DNA of 64,000 bases from an uncultured Prevotellaceae bacterium. GTDB lineage: Bacteria; Bacteroidota; Bacteroidia; Bacteroidales; Bacteroidaceae. Position 1 is the stretch's first letter; every line of letters starts with the position of its first letter. This document shows positions 39,444 to 49,523 of the stretch, piece after piece. Position numbers and translations under genes: made by a program. The notes below the pieces were generated by a model. It saw only the letters and a list, made by a program, of their open reading frames with translations. It was not told the DNA's origin and searched no databases. The stretch lies in the NCBI GenBank assembly GCA_946185485.1, contig CAMHJQ010000004.1, positions 1-64,000 on the forward strand, in the 5' to 3' direction.

Positions 39444-39475
39444 GACGAGTCGTTAAAGCATTGATACTAACAGCC

Positions 39476-41017
39476 TTACTCCCACTCGATGGTTGCGGGT
39501 GGCTTGGAGGAGATGTCATAACAGACGCGGTTGACGCCGCGAACCTTATTGATAATCTCGTTCGACACCTTGGCCATGAAGTCGTAGGGCAGGTGCGCCC
39601 AGTCAGCCGTCATGGCATCCGTCGAGGTGACAGCACGCAAAGCAACGGGATGCTCATAGGTACGCTCATCACCCATGACACCCACCGAGCGCACCGTACT
39701 CAGCAAGATGGCTCCCGCTTGCCACACCTTATTATATAATGTCTCACCATCGGTGTCGACATACTCACGGAGTCCGCGGATGTAGATGTCGTCAGCATCC
39801 TGCAGGACACGTACCTTCTCAGGTGTGATATCACCTAAGATACGGACGGCAAGGCCGGGACCGGGGAAGGGATGACGCGTAATGAGGTGCTCGGGCATGC
39901 CCAACTGTCGGCCCACGCGGCGTACCTCATCCTTGAAGAGCCACTTCAGCGGTTCACACAGTTGCAAGTGCATCTCCTTGGGCAGACCACCCACGTTATG
40001 GTGGCTCTTGATGACCTTACCGGTGATATTCAGGCTCTCGATACGGTCGGGATAGATGGTACCCTGGGCCAACCACTTGGCATCGGTAATCTTCTTAGCC
40101 TCAGCATTGAACACCTCGACAAAGTCGCGACCAATGATTTTACGCTTCTGCTCCGGGTCGGTAACCCCGGCCAAATCGGCGAAGAACTTCTCGCTGGCAT
40201 CAACACCAATCACATTCAGACCCAAACAACGGTAGTCGTCCATCACCTGCTGGAACTCGTTTTTGCGCAACATGCCGTGGTCGACAAAGATGCAGGTCAG
40301 GTGCTGACCGATGGCACGATTCAACAGCACAGCAGCCACGGACGAGTCGACGCCACCAGAAAGGCCGAGTATGACACGGTCGCTTCCCAGTTGTGCCTTC
40401 AACTCGGCAACGGTGCTATCGACAAACGAGGCAGCACTCCATTCCTGGCGCGAGCCGCAGATGTCAACCACAAAGTTCTTCAGCAGGGTCTTACCTTGCA
40501 GGGTGTGGTACACCTCCGGATGGAACTGGACAGCCCAGACGGGTTGAGTGGTGCTGGCGAAGGCGGCATTGGTGACATCAGCCGTCGAGCCAATCACCTT
40601 GAAGTCGCCAGGGATGGCGGTGATGGTGTCACCATGCGACATCCACACCTGCGAGTTCTGGTCGAAGCCCTTGAACAGGGGATTTGTGGTGTCTACCGTC
40701 TGCAGGTTGGCACGTCCGTACTCACGTGAGTCGGCCTTTTCCACCTTACCACCGAGCGTGTGCGAGATGAACTGTGCACCATAGCAGATGCCCAGCACGG
40801 GAATACGCCCGACAAACTGCGAAAGGTCAATCTTAAAAGACTCGGGGTCGTGCACCGAATAGGGCGAACCACTCAGGATGACACCGATGACGTCGGCATC
40901 GTCCTTCGGAAACTTGTTGTAGGGCAAGATTTCGCAGAAGGTATCAAGTTCACGTACACGTCGGCCAATGAGCTGCGTGGTCTGCGAACCGAAATCCAAG
41001 ATGATAATCTTTTGCAT
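39476..41017 (-). CDS. guaA: GMP synthase (glutamine-hydrolysing)
   Basis: [19 protein letters not shown]...[23 protein letters not shown]...C-terminal [12 protein letters not shown]. Confidence 0.96.
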   Translation of the reverse strand: MQKIIILDFGSQTTQLIGRRVRELDTFCEILPYNKFPKDDADVIGVILSGSPYSVHDPESFKIDLSQFVGRIPVLGICYGAQFISHTLGGKVEKADSREYGRANLQTVDTTNPLFKGFDQNSQVWMSHGDTITAIPGDFKVIGSTADVTNAAFASTTQPVWAVQFHPEVYHTLQGKTLLKNFVVDICGSRQEWSAASFVDSTVAELKAQLGSDRVILGLSGGVDSSVAAVLLNRAIGQHLTCIFVDHGMLRKNEFQQVMDDYRCLGLNVIGVDASEKFFADLAGVTDPEQKRKIIGRDFVEVFNAEAKKITDAKWLAQGTIYPDRIESLNITGKVIKSHHNVGGLPKEMHLQLCEPLKWLFKDEVRRVGRQLGMPEHLITRHPFPGPGLAVRILGDITPEKVRVLQDADDIYIRGLREYVDTDGETLYNKVWQAGAILLSTVRSVGVMGDERTYEHPVALRAVTSTDAMTADWAHLPYDFMAKVSNEIINKVRGVNRVCYDISSKPPATIEWE

Positions 41018-41027
41018 ATACTTGAAA

Positions 41028-41783
41028 TTAATGATGAGATTCTATAAAGGCATTCGCTTCTGAGAGCGTATCGAGCTTGCCGACGTCAAGCATGTCGAGG
41101 TCTTCTTTCACGACTCCGACAATATGGGAACGATGGCAAACGGAGAGGTAGAAGTCAATGATGCTGAAACGGTCGGGAAAGCGGTCCATCAACGGGAACA
41201 GACGGGGCGAGAAGCTATGGATACCCGAGAAGGCAAACATGTTCAGCGGTTCACTATGTTGTGAGAGTCCTGTACGACGCACATACTCATAAGGTGACTT
41301 CACCTCACCCGTCTCGACATTCTTCCAGCCCATCAGACGCATGGCGTTGTCAAACAACAGATAGCGTTTTGTCTTGCGCCGGCTCACCAGCAACACGGCA
41401 TCCTCGTCAGTCTGGTGCTGGCGCGAGAACCATCCATAGTCCACATTGTCCAGTATGTCAACATTATGAATCAGGATGGGTTCATCGTCGCGGAAGAGGT
41501 TTCTCGCCTTCTTCAGTCCCCCACCCGTCTCCAACAACTGCTCACGCTCGTCGCTGAAATGCACCAGAGGGGCATAGTCCTGCTGGGTCACATAGTCAAT
41601 AATCTGCTGGGCAAAGTGGTGGACGTTGACCACGAAACGGTCGTAGCCCTGCGCCTGGAGTTTACGGATATTGATATCAAGCAGCGGCGAGCCTCCTACT
41701 GGCACCAGCGCCTTGGGCATGGTGTCGGTGAGGGGCTTCAAACGGGTGCCAAGACCCGCTGCCAATATCATCACTTGTTTCAT
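41028..41783 (-). CDS. Sugar-1-phosphate nucleotidyltransferase, MurU-like
   Basis: [56 protein letters not shown]. Confidence 0.85.
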   Translation of the reverse strand: MKQVMILAAGLGTRLKPLTDTMPKALVPVGGSPLLDINIRKLQAQGYDRFVVNVHHFAQQIIDYVTQQDYAPLVHFSDEREQLLETGGGLKKARNLFRDDEPILIHNVDILDNVDYGWFSRQHQTDEDAVLLVSRRKTKRYLLFDNAMRLMGWKNVETGEVKSPYEYVRRTGLSQHSEPLNMFAFSGIHSFSPRLFPLMDRFPDRFSIIDFYLSVCHRSHIVGVVKEDLDMLDVGKLDTLSEANAFIESHH

Positions 41784-41889
41784 ACTCTTTACTTTGGGTT
41801 GCAAAGATACAAAAAAATTAGAAATTAAGTTTAAGTATTCAGAATTATTTTATAACTTCGCGGCCAAAATCAAAAACATAAACCATCTT

Positions 41890-44358
41890 ATGAAATTTTT
41901 ATCACTACTCGTGGCCACGCTTTTAGGTGGCAGTGCAACAGCACAGACATTAAAAATCAATGAACTGATGCAGTCGAATGTCGAGTGCATCATGGACGAC
42001 ATCAAAGAGTTCCCCGACTCTTGGGTCGAATTATACAACCCCACGGATGTAGCTGTCAACCTGAAAGACTACAAGATCAGCAACAAGGACAAGGCCAAGA
42101 AAGCCTACCAGCTGCCCGACCGGGAAGTTCCTGCCGGCGGCTACATTCTCATCTACTGCGACAAGGAGGAAAAAGGGCTGCACACCAACTTCCGTCTGGA
42201 GTCGGGCAAGGACGGCAACCTCTACTTATTCAAGGGCAATGACGTTGTCGACAAGCTGGAGCTGATGGCGAAGATGCCTGCTCCCGACATTGCCTACGGA
42301 CGCAAGACCGACGGTGCCGACGAATGGGGTTACCAGCTTACGCCGACGCCAGGTGCCGCCAATACCGGTGACATTTGCGACGGCAAGCACATCCTCGGTG
42401 CTCCCGTCTTCAGTACGACAGGATACGCAAAGGTGATGACAGGCAACATCCGCCTGAAGCTGTCACTCCCCGACGATGCTCCCGAAGGCACGGAAATCCG
42501 CTATACCACTGACGGCACAGAGCCCACCAAGGGCAGCACGCTCTACAGCAATGCCTTCTTCGTCAAATCGTCCACCACCGTCCGCGCCAAACTGTTCTGC
42601 GACGGCTGGCTGTCACCGCGTTCCACCGTACAGTCGTACATCTTCCTGAACCGTCAGATGACGCTCCCCGTGTTTTCCATCACTACCGACGACAGGTATC
42701 TGAACGACAAGGAAATCGGTCTTTTCGCAAATAATAACGGTAAGGAAGACAAGAAAACCCATGACTGGCGCCGCCCCATGAACATCGAGTTTTTCCCCGT
42801 AGAAGGTGATGCCAGCGCCTTCAACCAACTGGGTGAGTTCCGCATCCAAGGCGGCCAGTCGCGTAGCAACGCCCTAAAGTCGCTGGCCCTCTATGCCAAC
42901 AAGCGCTTCGACCCCGACCACAAGCAGTTCCAGTACGAGTTCTTCCCCGACCAGAAGCCCGGCATCAAAAAGTTCAAGTCGTTCTCCCTGCGCGACGGCG
43001 GTAACGACTTCGGCGACCTGTACTTCCGCGATGCCATCATCCAGCGCACCATGGCCAGCCACCTCGACAATCTGGACTGGCAGGCTTGCCACTCTGCCGT
43101 GGTCTACATCAACGGTGAGTACATGGGCATGCTCAACATCCGCGAGCGTTCCAATGAAGACAACGTCTACAGCAACTACGACGGTCTGGAGGACGTCGAC
43201 CTCATTGAGATATCCCACGAAAAGGTGAATAATGTAGACAATTTCATCGAGGAACTGAAGGAAGGTACAAGTGATTACTACGACGCCTTCAAGGCTTTCT
43301 ACAGCCAGAAGGGACATACCAAGGCCGAATATGAAGAGTGGCTGGATGTGGACGAATATCTGAACGTCATCATCACGAACCTCTTCTACGGTAACGTGGA
43401 CTTCCCAGGCAACAACCTCGTCTTCTGGCGTCCCAACGATGACGATACAAAGTCAGGCCTGCCCAAAAGATGGCGCGTCATCATCAAGGATACCGACTTC
43501 GGACTTGGACTCTACGGCAGGGCCAACGACTATAACACCATCAACCTGATTTACCATCCGGAGTCAGACAGCGGCAGTGCATGGGCTTTCACCGAACCGG
43601 CAACACGCCTTATCAAGAACATGCTGGAAGACCCCGATCTGCTGGCGCTGTTCCTTGACAAGTGCTGCGTCTTCATGGGTGACTTCATGAATGCTCAGGG
43701 GACTGGCGAGATTATCGACCTCATCAAGGCCGAAGTGATGGACGAATTCGTTGCCCATCGTGCAAAATATCCCACATGGGGCGGAAATAGCCGTGAAGAA
43801 ATCAACAACAATTTCGAGAAAGCCAAGAAGTGGCTGGCCGGCTATACAGAGAATCAAATGTGGGGAGGCACGACTACCTACAAATCCCGCACAGAGTACT
43901 TTCTGGGCCACCTCAGCACCCAGTGGAACCTCGGCACAGCCATTCCCGTCACCATCAACAAGGGCGTCACCGACCTGCCTGACAGCGTGACGGTCAACGG
44001 CATCGGCCTCTCAGCAGGTGTCTTCAACGGCAAGTTCTTCCCCAACCGCCAGTTGACCATCGCTGCCAAGGCACCCGAAGGCAAGGTCGTCAAAGGATGG
44101 AAAGTCGTCACCACCCCGAAATCGGGCAGCCAGCAGACACAGGAATATGAGGGCAGCACACTCGTGTTGACGCCAACCGATAGCAAGTCGATAGCCATCG
44201 AGGCCATTCTCAGCGATGCTTCCGGCATCTACGAAGTAGCCAACAGTCAACCATCAACAGCCAACAGCCTGTACTACGACCTGATGGGCAACAAGGTTAC
44301 GACCCCTCAGCACGGCAAGATTTACATCAGGAACGGCAAGAAAGTCCTCTGGCGCTAA
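41890..44358 (+). CDS. Secreted CotH kinase family protein with lamin-tail and chitobiase-C-like domains
   Basis: Signal peptide MKFLSLLVATLLGGSATAQ; LTD-like INELMQSNVECIMDDIKEFPDSWVELYNPTDVAVNL; CotH RVIIKDTDFGLGLYG; C-terminal YYDLMGNKVTTPQHGKIYIRNGKKVLWR. Confidence 0.85.
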   Translation: MKFLSLLVATLLGGSATAQTLKINELMQSNVECIMDDIKEFPDSWVELYNPTDVAVNLKDYKISNKDKAKKAYQLPDREVPAGGYILIYCDKEEKGLHTNFRLESGKDGNLYLFKGNDVVDKLELMAKMPAPDIAYGRKTDGADEWGYQLTPTPGAANTGDICDGKHILGAPVFSTTGYAKVMTGNIRLKLSLPDDAPEGTEIRYTTDGTEPTKGSTLYSNAFFVKSSTTVRAKLFCDGWLSPRSTVQSYIFLNRQMTLPVFSITTDDRYLNDKEIGLFANNNGKEDKKTHDWRRPMNIEFFPVEGDASAFNQLGEFRIQGGQSRSNALKSLALYANKRFDPDHKQFQYEFFPDQKPGIKKFKSFSLRDGGNDFGDLYFRDAIIQRTMASHLDNLDWQACHSAVVYINGEYMGMLNIRERSNEDNVYSNYDGLEDVDLIEISHEKVNNVDNFIEELKEGTSDYYDAFKAFYSQKGHTKAEYEEWLDVDEYLNVIITNLFYGNVDFPGNNLVFWRPNDDDTKSGLPKRWRVIIKDTDFGLGLYGRANDYNTINLIYHPESDSGSAWAFTEPATRLIKNMLEDPDLLALFLDKCCVFMGDFMNAQGTGEIIDLIKAEVMDEFVAHRAKYPTWGGNSREEINNNFEKAKKWLAGYTENQMWGGTTTYKSRTEYFLGHLSTQWNLGTAIPVTINKGVTDLPDSVTVNGIGLSAGVFNGKFFPNRQLTIAAKAPEGKVVKGWKVVTTPKSGSQQTQEYEGSTLVLTPTDSKSIAIEAILSDASGIYEVANSQPSTANSLYYDLMGNKVTTPQHGKIYIRNGKKVLWR
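44236..44272. repeat. Short-word array (CCAACAG/TCAACCA) inside the CotH gene
   Basis: gtagccaacagtcaaccatcaacagccaacagcc encoding VANSQPSTANS. Confidence 0.7.
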
Positions 44359-44448
44359 GCGTGAATTACCTGAAAGCCAAAGGAGAAAGGACATAAGAGG
44401 AAGGGTTCTCCTGCAGGCACCAGACGAAGCACGTAGCTCGGACATTTA

Positions 44449-44505
44449 GAGCCCGTAGCAGGAAAATTTCTTGCTACGGGCAAAGAATTTTCCTGCTACG
44501 GGCTC
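44449..44505. repeat. Perfect 20-bp inverted repeat with a third copy of the stem core in its loop
   Basis: GAGCCCGTAGCAGGAAAATT tcttgctacgggcaaag AATTTTCCTGCTACGGGCTC. Confidence 0.9.
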
Positions 44506-44575
44506 CTTAGGGCGTTTCGGCAGGGTCGACACCAATTCGGCCCTACTGGACGGATTGTCGCAAGCTTTTCGTGCT

Positions 44576-46189
44576 TCAGCCGACGTTCGTCACGGCCGGC
44601 AACGTCTGGGTGATGCCCTGCTCGCGGTGGCAGATGCGCACCTCGATGCCAAACTTCTCGTGGATATGCTCAGCCAGGTGTTGGGCGCTATAGACGGAGC
44701 GGTGCTGTCCGCCCGTACAGCCGAAGGAGAACATGAGACTGGTGAAACCGCGCTGCAAGTAGCGGCGCACATGGGCATCGGCCAGCTTGTAGACACTATC
44801 CAGGAAGGTCAGTATCTCACCGTCGTCCTCCAAGAAGCGGATGACAGGTTCGTCCAGGCCCGTCAACTTTTTGTAGGGTTCATAGCGGCCGGGGTTATGC
44901 GTCGAGCGGCAGTCGAAGACGTAACCGCCACCATTCCCGCTCTCGTCCTCTGGAATGCCCTTGCGGTAGGAGAAACTGAACACCTTGACCACCAGCGGAC
45001 CCTGTGCATCGTACTTGGAAAAAGTGGCCGGTCCGTCCTGCGGATGGGGGGTATAGGGATTGTTGTCTGTCGTCCTAAAGCCGTCAGCACGCGACGCAGT
45101 GGCCTGAATCTGCCGGAACTGGGGCAGTTCGGTCAGCCGCCGCAGCAAGTCGGTCAGGTAAGGATAGGGATAGTTGCGCTCCCGGAGCATCTCACTCAGG
45201 TTCTGCATGGCGGGCGGTATGCTCTGGATGAAGTGCTGCTTACGTTCAAAATAGCCGCGGAAACCGTAGGCACCGAGCACCTGCAGCTGACGGAAGAGCA
45301 CAAAGAGACTGAGGCGTTCGACAAAACGGTGTGGCGTAGGCACCTCGGTATAGTGTTTCAGGGCGTTATAATATTCATAGACCAGCTCGCGACGCAGCTT
45401 ATGCGGGTATTTGGCTGATGCCTGCCAGAGGAACGAGGCCAGGTCGTAGTAGTACGGTCCCCGGCGTCCGCCCTGGAAATCAATGAAATAAGGGACAGCC
45501 TCCTCCAACCTCCCCCAAATAGAGGAGTCTTTTTCCGCCTCCTTATTCCCCTTGGAGGGGGTTAGGGGGAGGCTCAGCATGACGTTGCGAGCCTGGAAGT
45601 CACGATAGAGGAAGCACTGTGTGTCGTCGGCTGCCGTGAGGTCCTTCGCCAGCAGTCGGAAATCGGCCTCGAGCTTCAGTTCGTGGAAGTCGAGCTCGGT
45701 AGCCTTCAGGAAACAATACTTGAAGTAGTTGAGGTCGAAGAGCACTGAGTCCATGTCGAAGGACGGCTGGGGGTAGCAGTTGCTGAAGTCCAGCCCACGG
45801 GCACCGCGCAGCTGGATGTTGGGCAGTTCGCGGATGGTACGCCGCAGCAATTCCTGCTCGGCCAGCGTATAACGTCCGCCGGCCTCGCGACCGCCACGGA
45901 TGGCATCAAACAGCGACATGCTGCCGAGGTCCGTCTGGATATAGCGCAGCGCATCGTCGCTGACGGCCAGTATCTCAGGTACGGGCAACTTGCGCTTGGT
46001 AAAGTGCTGTGCCAGATAGACAAAGGCATGATTCTCGTCGCGGCTGGTACCCACACAGCCCACCACGGTATGTCCTTCGGCATCCGTCAAGCGGTAGTAC
46101 TCGCGGTTGCTGCCTGCACCAGGCAGTTTCTCCACGCTGTGGGGTCCTGCCCCACACCATTGCTTATAGAGTTCTAATAGTTGTTGCAT
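44576..46189 (-). CDS. AmgK-like sugar kinase fused to RapZ C-terminal domain
   Basis: N-term AGSNREYYRLTDAEGHTVVGCVG, FLYRDFQARNVML, FIDFQGGRRGPYYYDLAS; C-term MFSFGCTGGQHRSVYSAQHLAEHIHEKFGIEVRICHRE matches RapZ C-terminal motif. Confidence 0.88.
   Translation of the reverse strand: MQQLLELYKQWCGAGPHSVEKLPGAGSNREYYRLTDAEGHTVVGCVGTSRDENHAFVYLAQHFTKRKLPVPEILAVSDDALRYIQTDLGSMSLFDAIRGGREAGGRYTLAEQELLRRTIRELPNIQLRGARGLDFSNCYPQPSFDMDSVLFDLNYFKYCFLKATELDFHELKLEADFRLLAKDLTAADDTQCFLYRDFQARNVMLSLPLTPSKGNKEAEKDSSIWGRLEEAVPYFIDFQGGRRGPYYYDLASFLWQASAKYPHKLRRELVYEYYNALKHYTEVPTPHRFVERLSLFVLFRQLQVLGAYGFRGYFERKQHFIQSIPPAMQNLSEMLRERNYPYPYLTDLLRRLTELPQFRQIQATASRADGFRTTDNNPYTPHPQDGPATFSKYDAQGPLVVKVFSFSYRKGIPEDESGNGGGYVFDCRSTHNPGRYEPYKKLTGLDEPVIRFLEDDGEILTFLDSVYKLADAHVRRYLQRGFTSLMFSFGCTGGQHRSVYSAQHLAEHIHEKFGIEVRICHREQGITQTLPAVTNVG
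45499..45573. repeat. Inverted CCTCCCCC-type element inside the kinase gene
   Basis: cctcctccaacctccccc ... ccccttggagggggttagggggagg, in frame, encodes PLTPSKGNKEAEKDSSIWGRLEEA. Confidence 0.85.
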
Positions 46190-46199
46190 ATTCGGGTTG

Positions 46200-46916
46200 T
46201 TACAATATAGTCATCAGTTGCTGCAGGTGTGCGACCTCGTAGGTGACAGGTTCCTCGGCAGGATAGTCAGGATAGCGGTTGAAATAGGCCGTATCCAAGC
46301 CATAGCGCTTGGCGCCTAAGATGTCTGTCTGGTAGTTGTCACCTATCATCAGCGTTGTTTCTTTCTTGGCGTCAGACCGCCTCATGGCATAGTCGAAGAA
46401 CAGCGGCGACGGTTTGTTGGCTCCGGCATCCTCGCTAAGGATGACTGTATCGAAGTAGTCCGTCAACCCGCAGGAACGCAGTTTCTTGTACTGCACCTCG
46501 TGGAAACCGTTCGAGCACATGTGTATTCTATAGCCCTTCTGTCGCAAGTAGTCCATCAGCTCGCGGGCGCCATCGACCAGTCCGGGCTTCGACGAGCAGA
46601 AGTCCAGAAACATATCGCTGGCTTTCAGGCAGTACTGCTCCGTGGGTTCCAGTCCCTCGCCAAAACTCAGCGGACGACGGAAACGCTCCACGATAAGGCA
46701 GTCAAGCGTAATCTCGCCTTTGGAATAGCGTGTCCACAGGTCGATGTTCGTATTCCAGTATTCATCGTAGAACACCTGAGCATCAGCGAAGTACTGCCCC
46801 AGTTGCAACGCCTCGAACAACTCGCGCAATGCTATCACGGCATTGCCGTGCGTATCGTACAATGTGTCGTCGAAGTCAATAAACAAATCAGTATAACGTT
46901 CCATGCTGACTGACAC
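46200..46916 (-). CDS. HAD family hydrolase (YjjG-type)
   Basis: DLFIDFDDTLYDTHGNAVIALRELFE...VILSEDAGANKPSPLFFDYAM...LMIGDNYQTDILGAK. Confidence 0.88.
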   Translation of the reverse strand: MSVSMERYTDLFIDFDDTLYDTHGNAVIALRELFEALQLGQYFADAQVFYDEYWNTNIDLWTRYSKGEITLDCLIVERFRRPLSFGEGLEPTEQYCLKASDMFLDFCSSKPGLVDGARELMDYLRQKGYRIHMCSNGFHEVQYKKLRSCGLTDYFDTVILSEDAGANKPSPLFFDYAMRRSDAKKETTLMIGDNYQTDILGAKRYGLDTAYFNRYPDYPAEEPVTYEVAHLQQLMTIL

Positions 46917-46922
46917 CAGAGC

Positions 46923-47804
46923 CTATTTTACTTTCTTCGCTTGCTGGAGCAGGGACGCTGACGGCTGTGGCTCGGCATCGCATGGCTGTAGATACCAGCG
47001 TACCGTCCAAGTGAGTTGTCCGTTGGGCTGCAAAGTGGTATAGGCACCCTGGCTTTCCAACTCGATATAGGTCTTTCCACGGTTGACGTAAATCTGGATC
47101 TCTGCCTCATTGGGTGCTGGCTGCGAAGGATTGAGGTCCTCGAAACGCTTCACCAGCAACAGACCGTTGCTGCAATAGGCCAGCCAGCCCTGACCGTCGG
47201 CATTCACCTTACGGTTCTCACTGGCCTCGTCCGGCTGATACCATGCGGCTTCAAAGGCCTGCTGGAAGTTCATCAGACCTGCAGGCCAGATACTGTCGAC
47301 AGGAGCTTCGAAGAAGATCAATCCTCCTTCGTTCGGTACGCGGGTAATCTCCCACGGAGCGACTTTTCTCGTCTCACCGCTCTCATTGATGATGGTGTAC
47401 TGGACTACGAAAGCCTGGTCCTGCTCGTCGACGGAAAACGTCTTGCGGATTCGGTAGTTCAACTTGGGCGACACCTCGCTGGTCAGCATCAGCTTCCCGT
47501 CTTCCTGCTCCACCTGATATGGTTTCTTGTCGTATTCAGGCACGGGAGGCCAATACCATTCTTTCTGCGGACTCGTCCAGAAGGTGCTGCCGAAAGACTC
47601 TGGCCATCTGGACTGCGAGATGATTTCCTGAGTACCGTATTTGAAAGAGAGTATCTTTCCGCCCTTGGAGGCATCGACGGTCATGGTCAGGTTGCCGTTT
47701 GTCAGACAATATTTGCCATTCTCAGCAGGCTGGATGGTAGTAGCCCGGGAAGCTATGGTTCCCGTCGCCACAGACAGGAGGAATGCGGTCAGTAATCGTA
47801 TCAT
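46923..47804 (-). CDS. Exported protein, possibly DUF4380 family
   Basis: Signal peptide MIRLLTAFLLSVATGTIAS; aldose-epimerase/galactose-mutarotase-like beta body (LTMTVDASKGGKILSFKYGTQEII). Confidence 0.7.
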   Translation of the reverse strand: MIRLLTAFLLSVATGTIASRATTIQPAENGKYCLTNGNLTMTVDASKGGKILSFKYGTQEIISQSRWPESFGSTFWTSPQKEWYWPPVPEYDKKPYQVEQEDGKLMLTSEVSPKLNYRIRKTFSVDEQDQAFVVQYTIINESGETRKVAPWEITRVPNEGGLIFFEAPVDSIWPAGLMNFQQAFEAAWYQPDEASENRKVNADGQGWLAYCSNGLLLVKRFEDLNPSQPAPNEAEIQIYVNRGKTYIELESQGAYTTLQPNGQLTWTVRWYLQPCDAEPQPSASLLQQAKKVK

Positions 47805-47907
47805 GATGGTGTGATGCTTGTTTGTTGTTAATGACTGGCTTATCATAAAGACTTGCCTTGGCGCATGGCCAAGGCAAGCTAAAAGTGTGGATGTCCGTCG
47901 AAGAGCC

Positions 47908-49404
47908 TTATGCGAAGGGGTTCTCCGTGGGATAGTAGTCACCCTTCGGGAAGTTGTAGTCAATCTCGTCCACGGGGATACCCATGTACTTGAGAACCTC
48001 CCACAGGTACTTACCCTGATGACCGAACATCACGGCGCAGTGGTGTGGGTAGTGCTTCTCGATGAGGACGTGACGATAGAAGCGGCTCATGTTCTTGATA
48101 CCGAAGATACCGATAGAACCGAATGAGCGGGTTGCTACAGGAATAACCTCGCCCTGTGCGATGTATGCGCGGAGCTTGGTGTCAGCAGTTGACTGCAGAC
48201 GATAAACAGTAGCCAGACCAGGCAGGATGTCACCTTCCAGTGTACCGTTGGTAACCTCAACAGGCAGGGCGCGAGCCATAATGCGCTGGAAGCACATCTG
48301 ACAGTTGCAAACCTTGGTAGAAGCCGTGTTACCACAGTGGAAGCCCATGAAGATCTCCTTGTCGGTATAGGTGTCGCAAGCGAACTTCTTGCCCTTGATG
48401 CTCTCCTCGTACATATCGTTAGGAACGGTGTTGTTGATGTCGAGCAGGGTAACAGCATCCTGGCTGATGCAGGTTCCGATGTACTCAGACAGAGCACCAT
48501 AGATGTCAACCTCGCAAGCTACGGGAATGCCACGAGCAGTCAGACGGCTGTTGACATAGCAGGGGACGAAGCCGAACATGGTCTGGAAGGCAGGCCAGCA
48601 CTTGTTAGCCATAGCCACGAACTGACGAGAACCCTTGTGAGCCTCAATCCAGTCGGTCAGTGTCAGCTCGTACTGAGCGAGCTTAGGAAGCACCTGAGGA
48701 ATCTTGTTGCCATGACCCAGCTCAGCTGCCATATCCTTTACGACATCGTCGATGCGTGGGTCGTTAGCGTGCTTCTGGTAAGCCTCCAGCAGGTCGAGCT
48801 CTGAATTCTCCTCAATCTCAACATCGAGGTCATACAGGGCGCGGATAGGAGCGTTACAAGCCAGGAAGTTGTTAGGACGGGGACCGAAGCTGATAATCTT
48901 CAGGTTCTGCAGACCTATGATAGCGCGTGCGATGGGATGGAACTCGTGAATCATTTCAGCGCACTGTTCAGCAGTTCCAACGGGCTCCTCTGGAATGTAT
49001 GCGCGAGTCTTGCGCAGGCTCAGAGCCTGGCTGGCGTTCAGCATACCGCAGTAGGCGTCACCACGACCGTCAATCAGGTCGTTCTGTGTCTCCTCAGCAG
49101 CAGCGCAGAACATGGTGGGACCCTGGAACCAGTCAGCAATCATGGTCTCAGAAATCTCAGGACCGAAGTTGCCAAGATAGACGCAGAGTGCGTTACAGCC
49201 GGCCTTCTTCACGTCCTCAAGAGCCTGCTGAGCGTGAATCTCACTCTCAACGATGGTGATAGGACACTCGTAGATGCCCTCCTTACCGAATTTCTTTTCA
49301 TACGCAGCGATAACGGCCTTACGACGGTTAACAGCTAATGACTCGGGGAAACAGTCGCGGCTAACAGCCACGATACCAATCTTAATTACAGGAATGTTGT
49401 TCAT
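47908..49404 (-). CDS. L-fucose/L-arabinose isomerase family protein
   Basis: KIGIVAVSRDCFPESLAVNRRKAVIAAYEKKF; overall L-fucose isomerase-like length and composition. Confidence 0.85.
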   Translation of the reverse strand: MNNIPVIKIGIVAVSRDCFPESLAVNRRKAVIAAYEKKFGKEGIYECPITIVESEIHAQQALEDVKKAGCNALCVYLGNFGPEISETMIADWFQGPTMFCAAAEETQNDLIDGRGDAYCGMLNASQALSLRKTRAYIPEEPVGTAEQCAEMIHEFHPIARAIIGLQNLKIISFGPRPNNFLACNAPIRALYDLDVEIEENSELDLLEAYQKHANDPRIDDVVKDMAAELGHGNKIPQVLPKLAQYELTLTDWIEAHKGSRQFVAMANKCWPAFQTMFGFVPCYVNSRLTARGIPVACEVDIYGALSEYIGTCISQDAVTLLDINNTVPNDMYEESIKGKKFACDTYTDKEIFMGFHCGNTASTKVCNCQMCFQRIMARALPVEVTNGTLEGDILPGLATVYRLQSTADTKLRAYIAQGEVIPVATRSFGSIGIFGIKNMSRFYRHVLIEKHYPHHCAVMFGHQGKYLWEVLKYMGIPVDEIDYNFPKGDYYPTENPFA

Positions 49405-49523
49405 TTAAATATAGGTTATAAAGTAATGTTTAGTCGAATATGCCTGCAAAGTTACGAAATATATTCGAAACGCACACCATTTAATCTGCAAAATAATATT
49501 AATAATATCACAAATTACTTGTA

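Noticed and set aside
44471-45418. 315-aa plus-strand ORF opposite the AmgK-RapZ gene
   Set aside because: Antisense shadow ORF; the minus frame has clear kinase and RapZ motifs and the plus translation matches no family.
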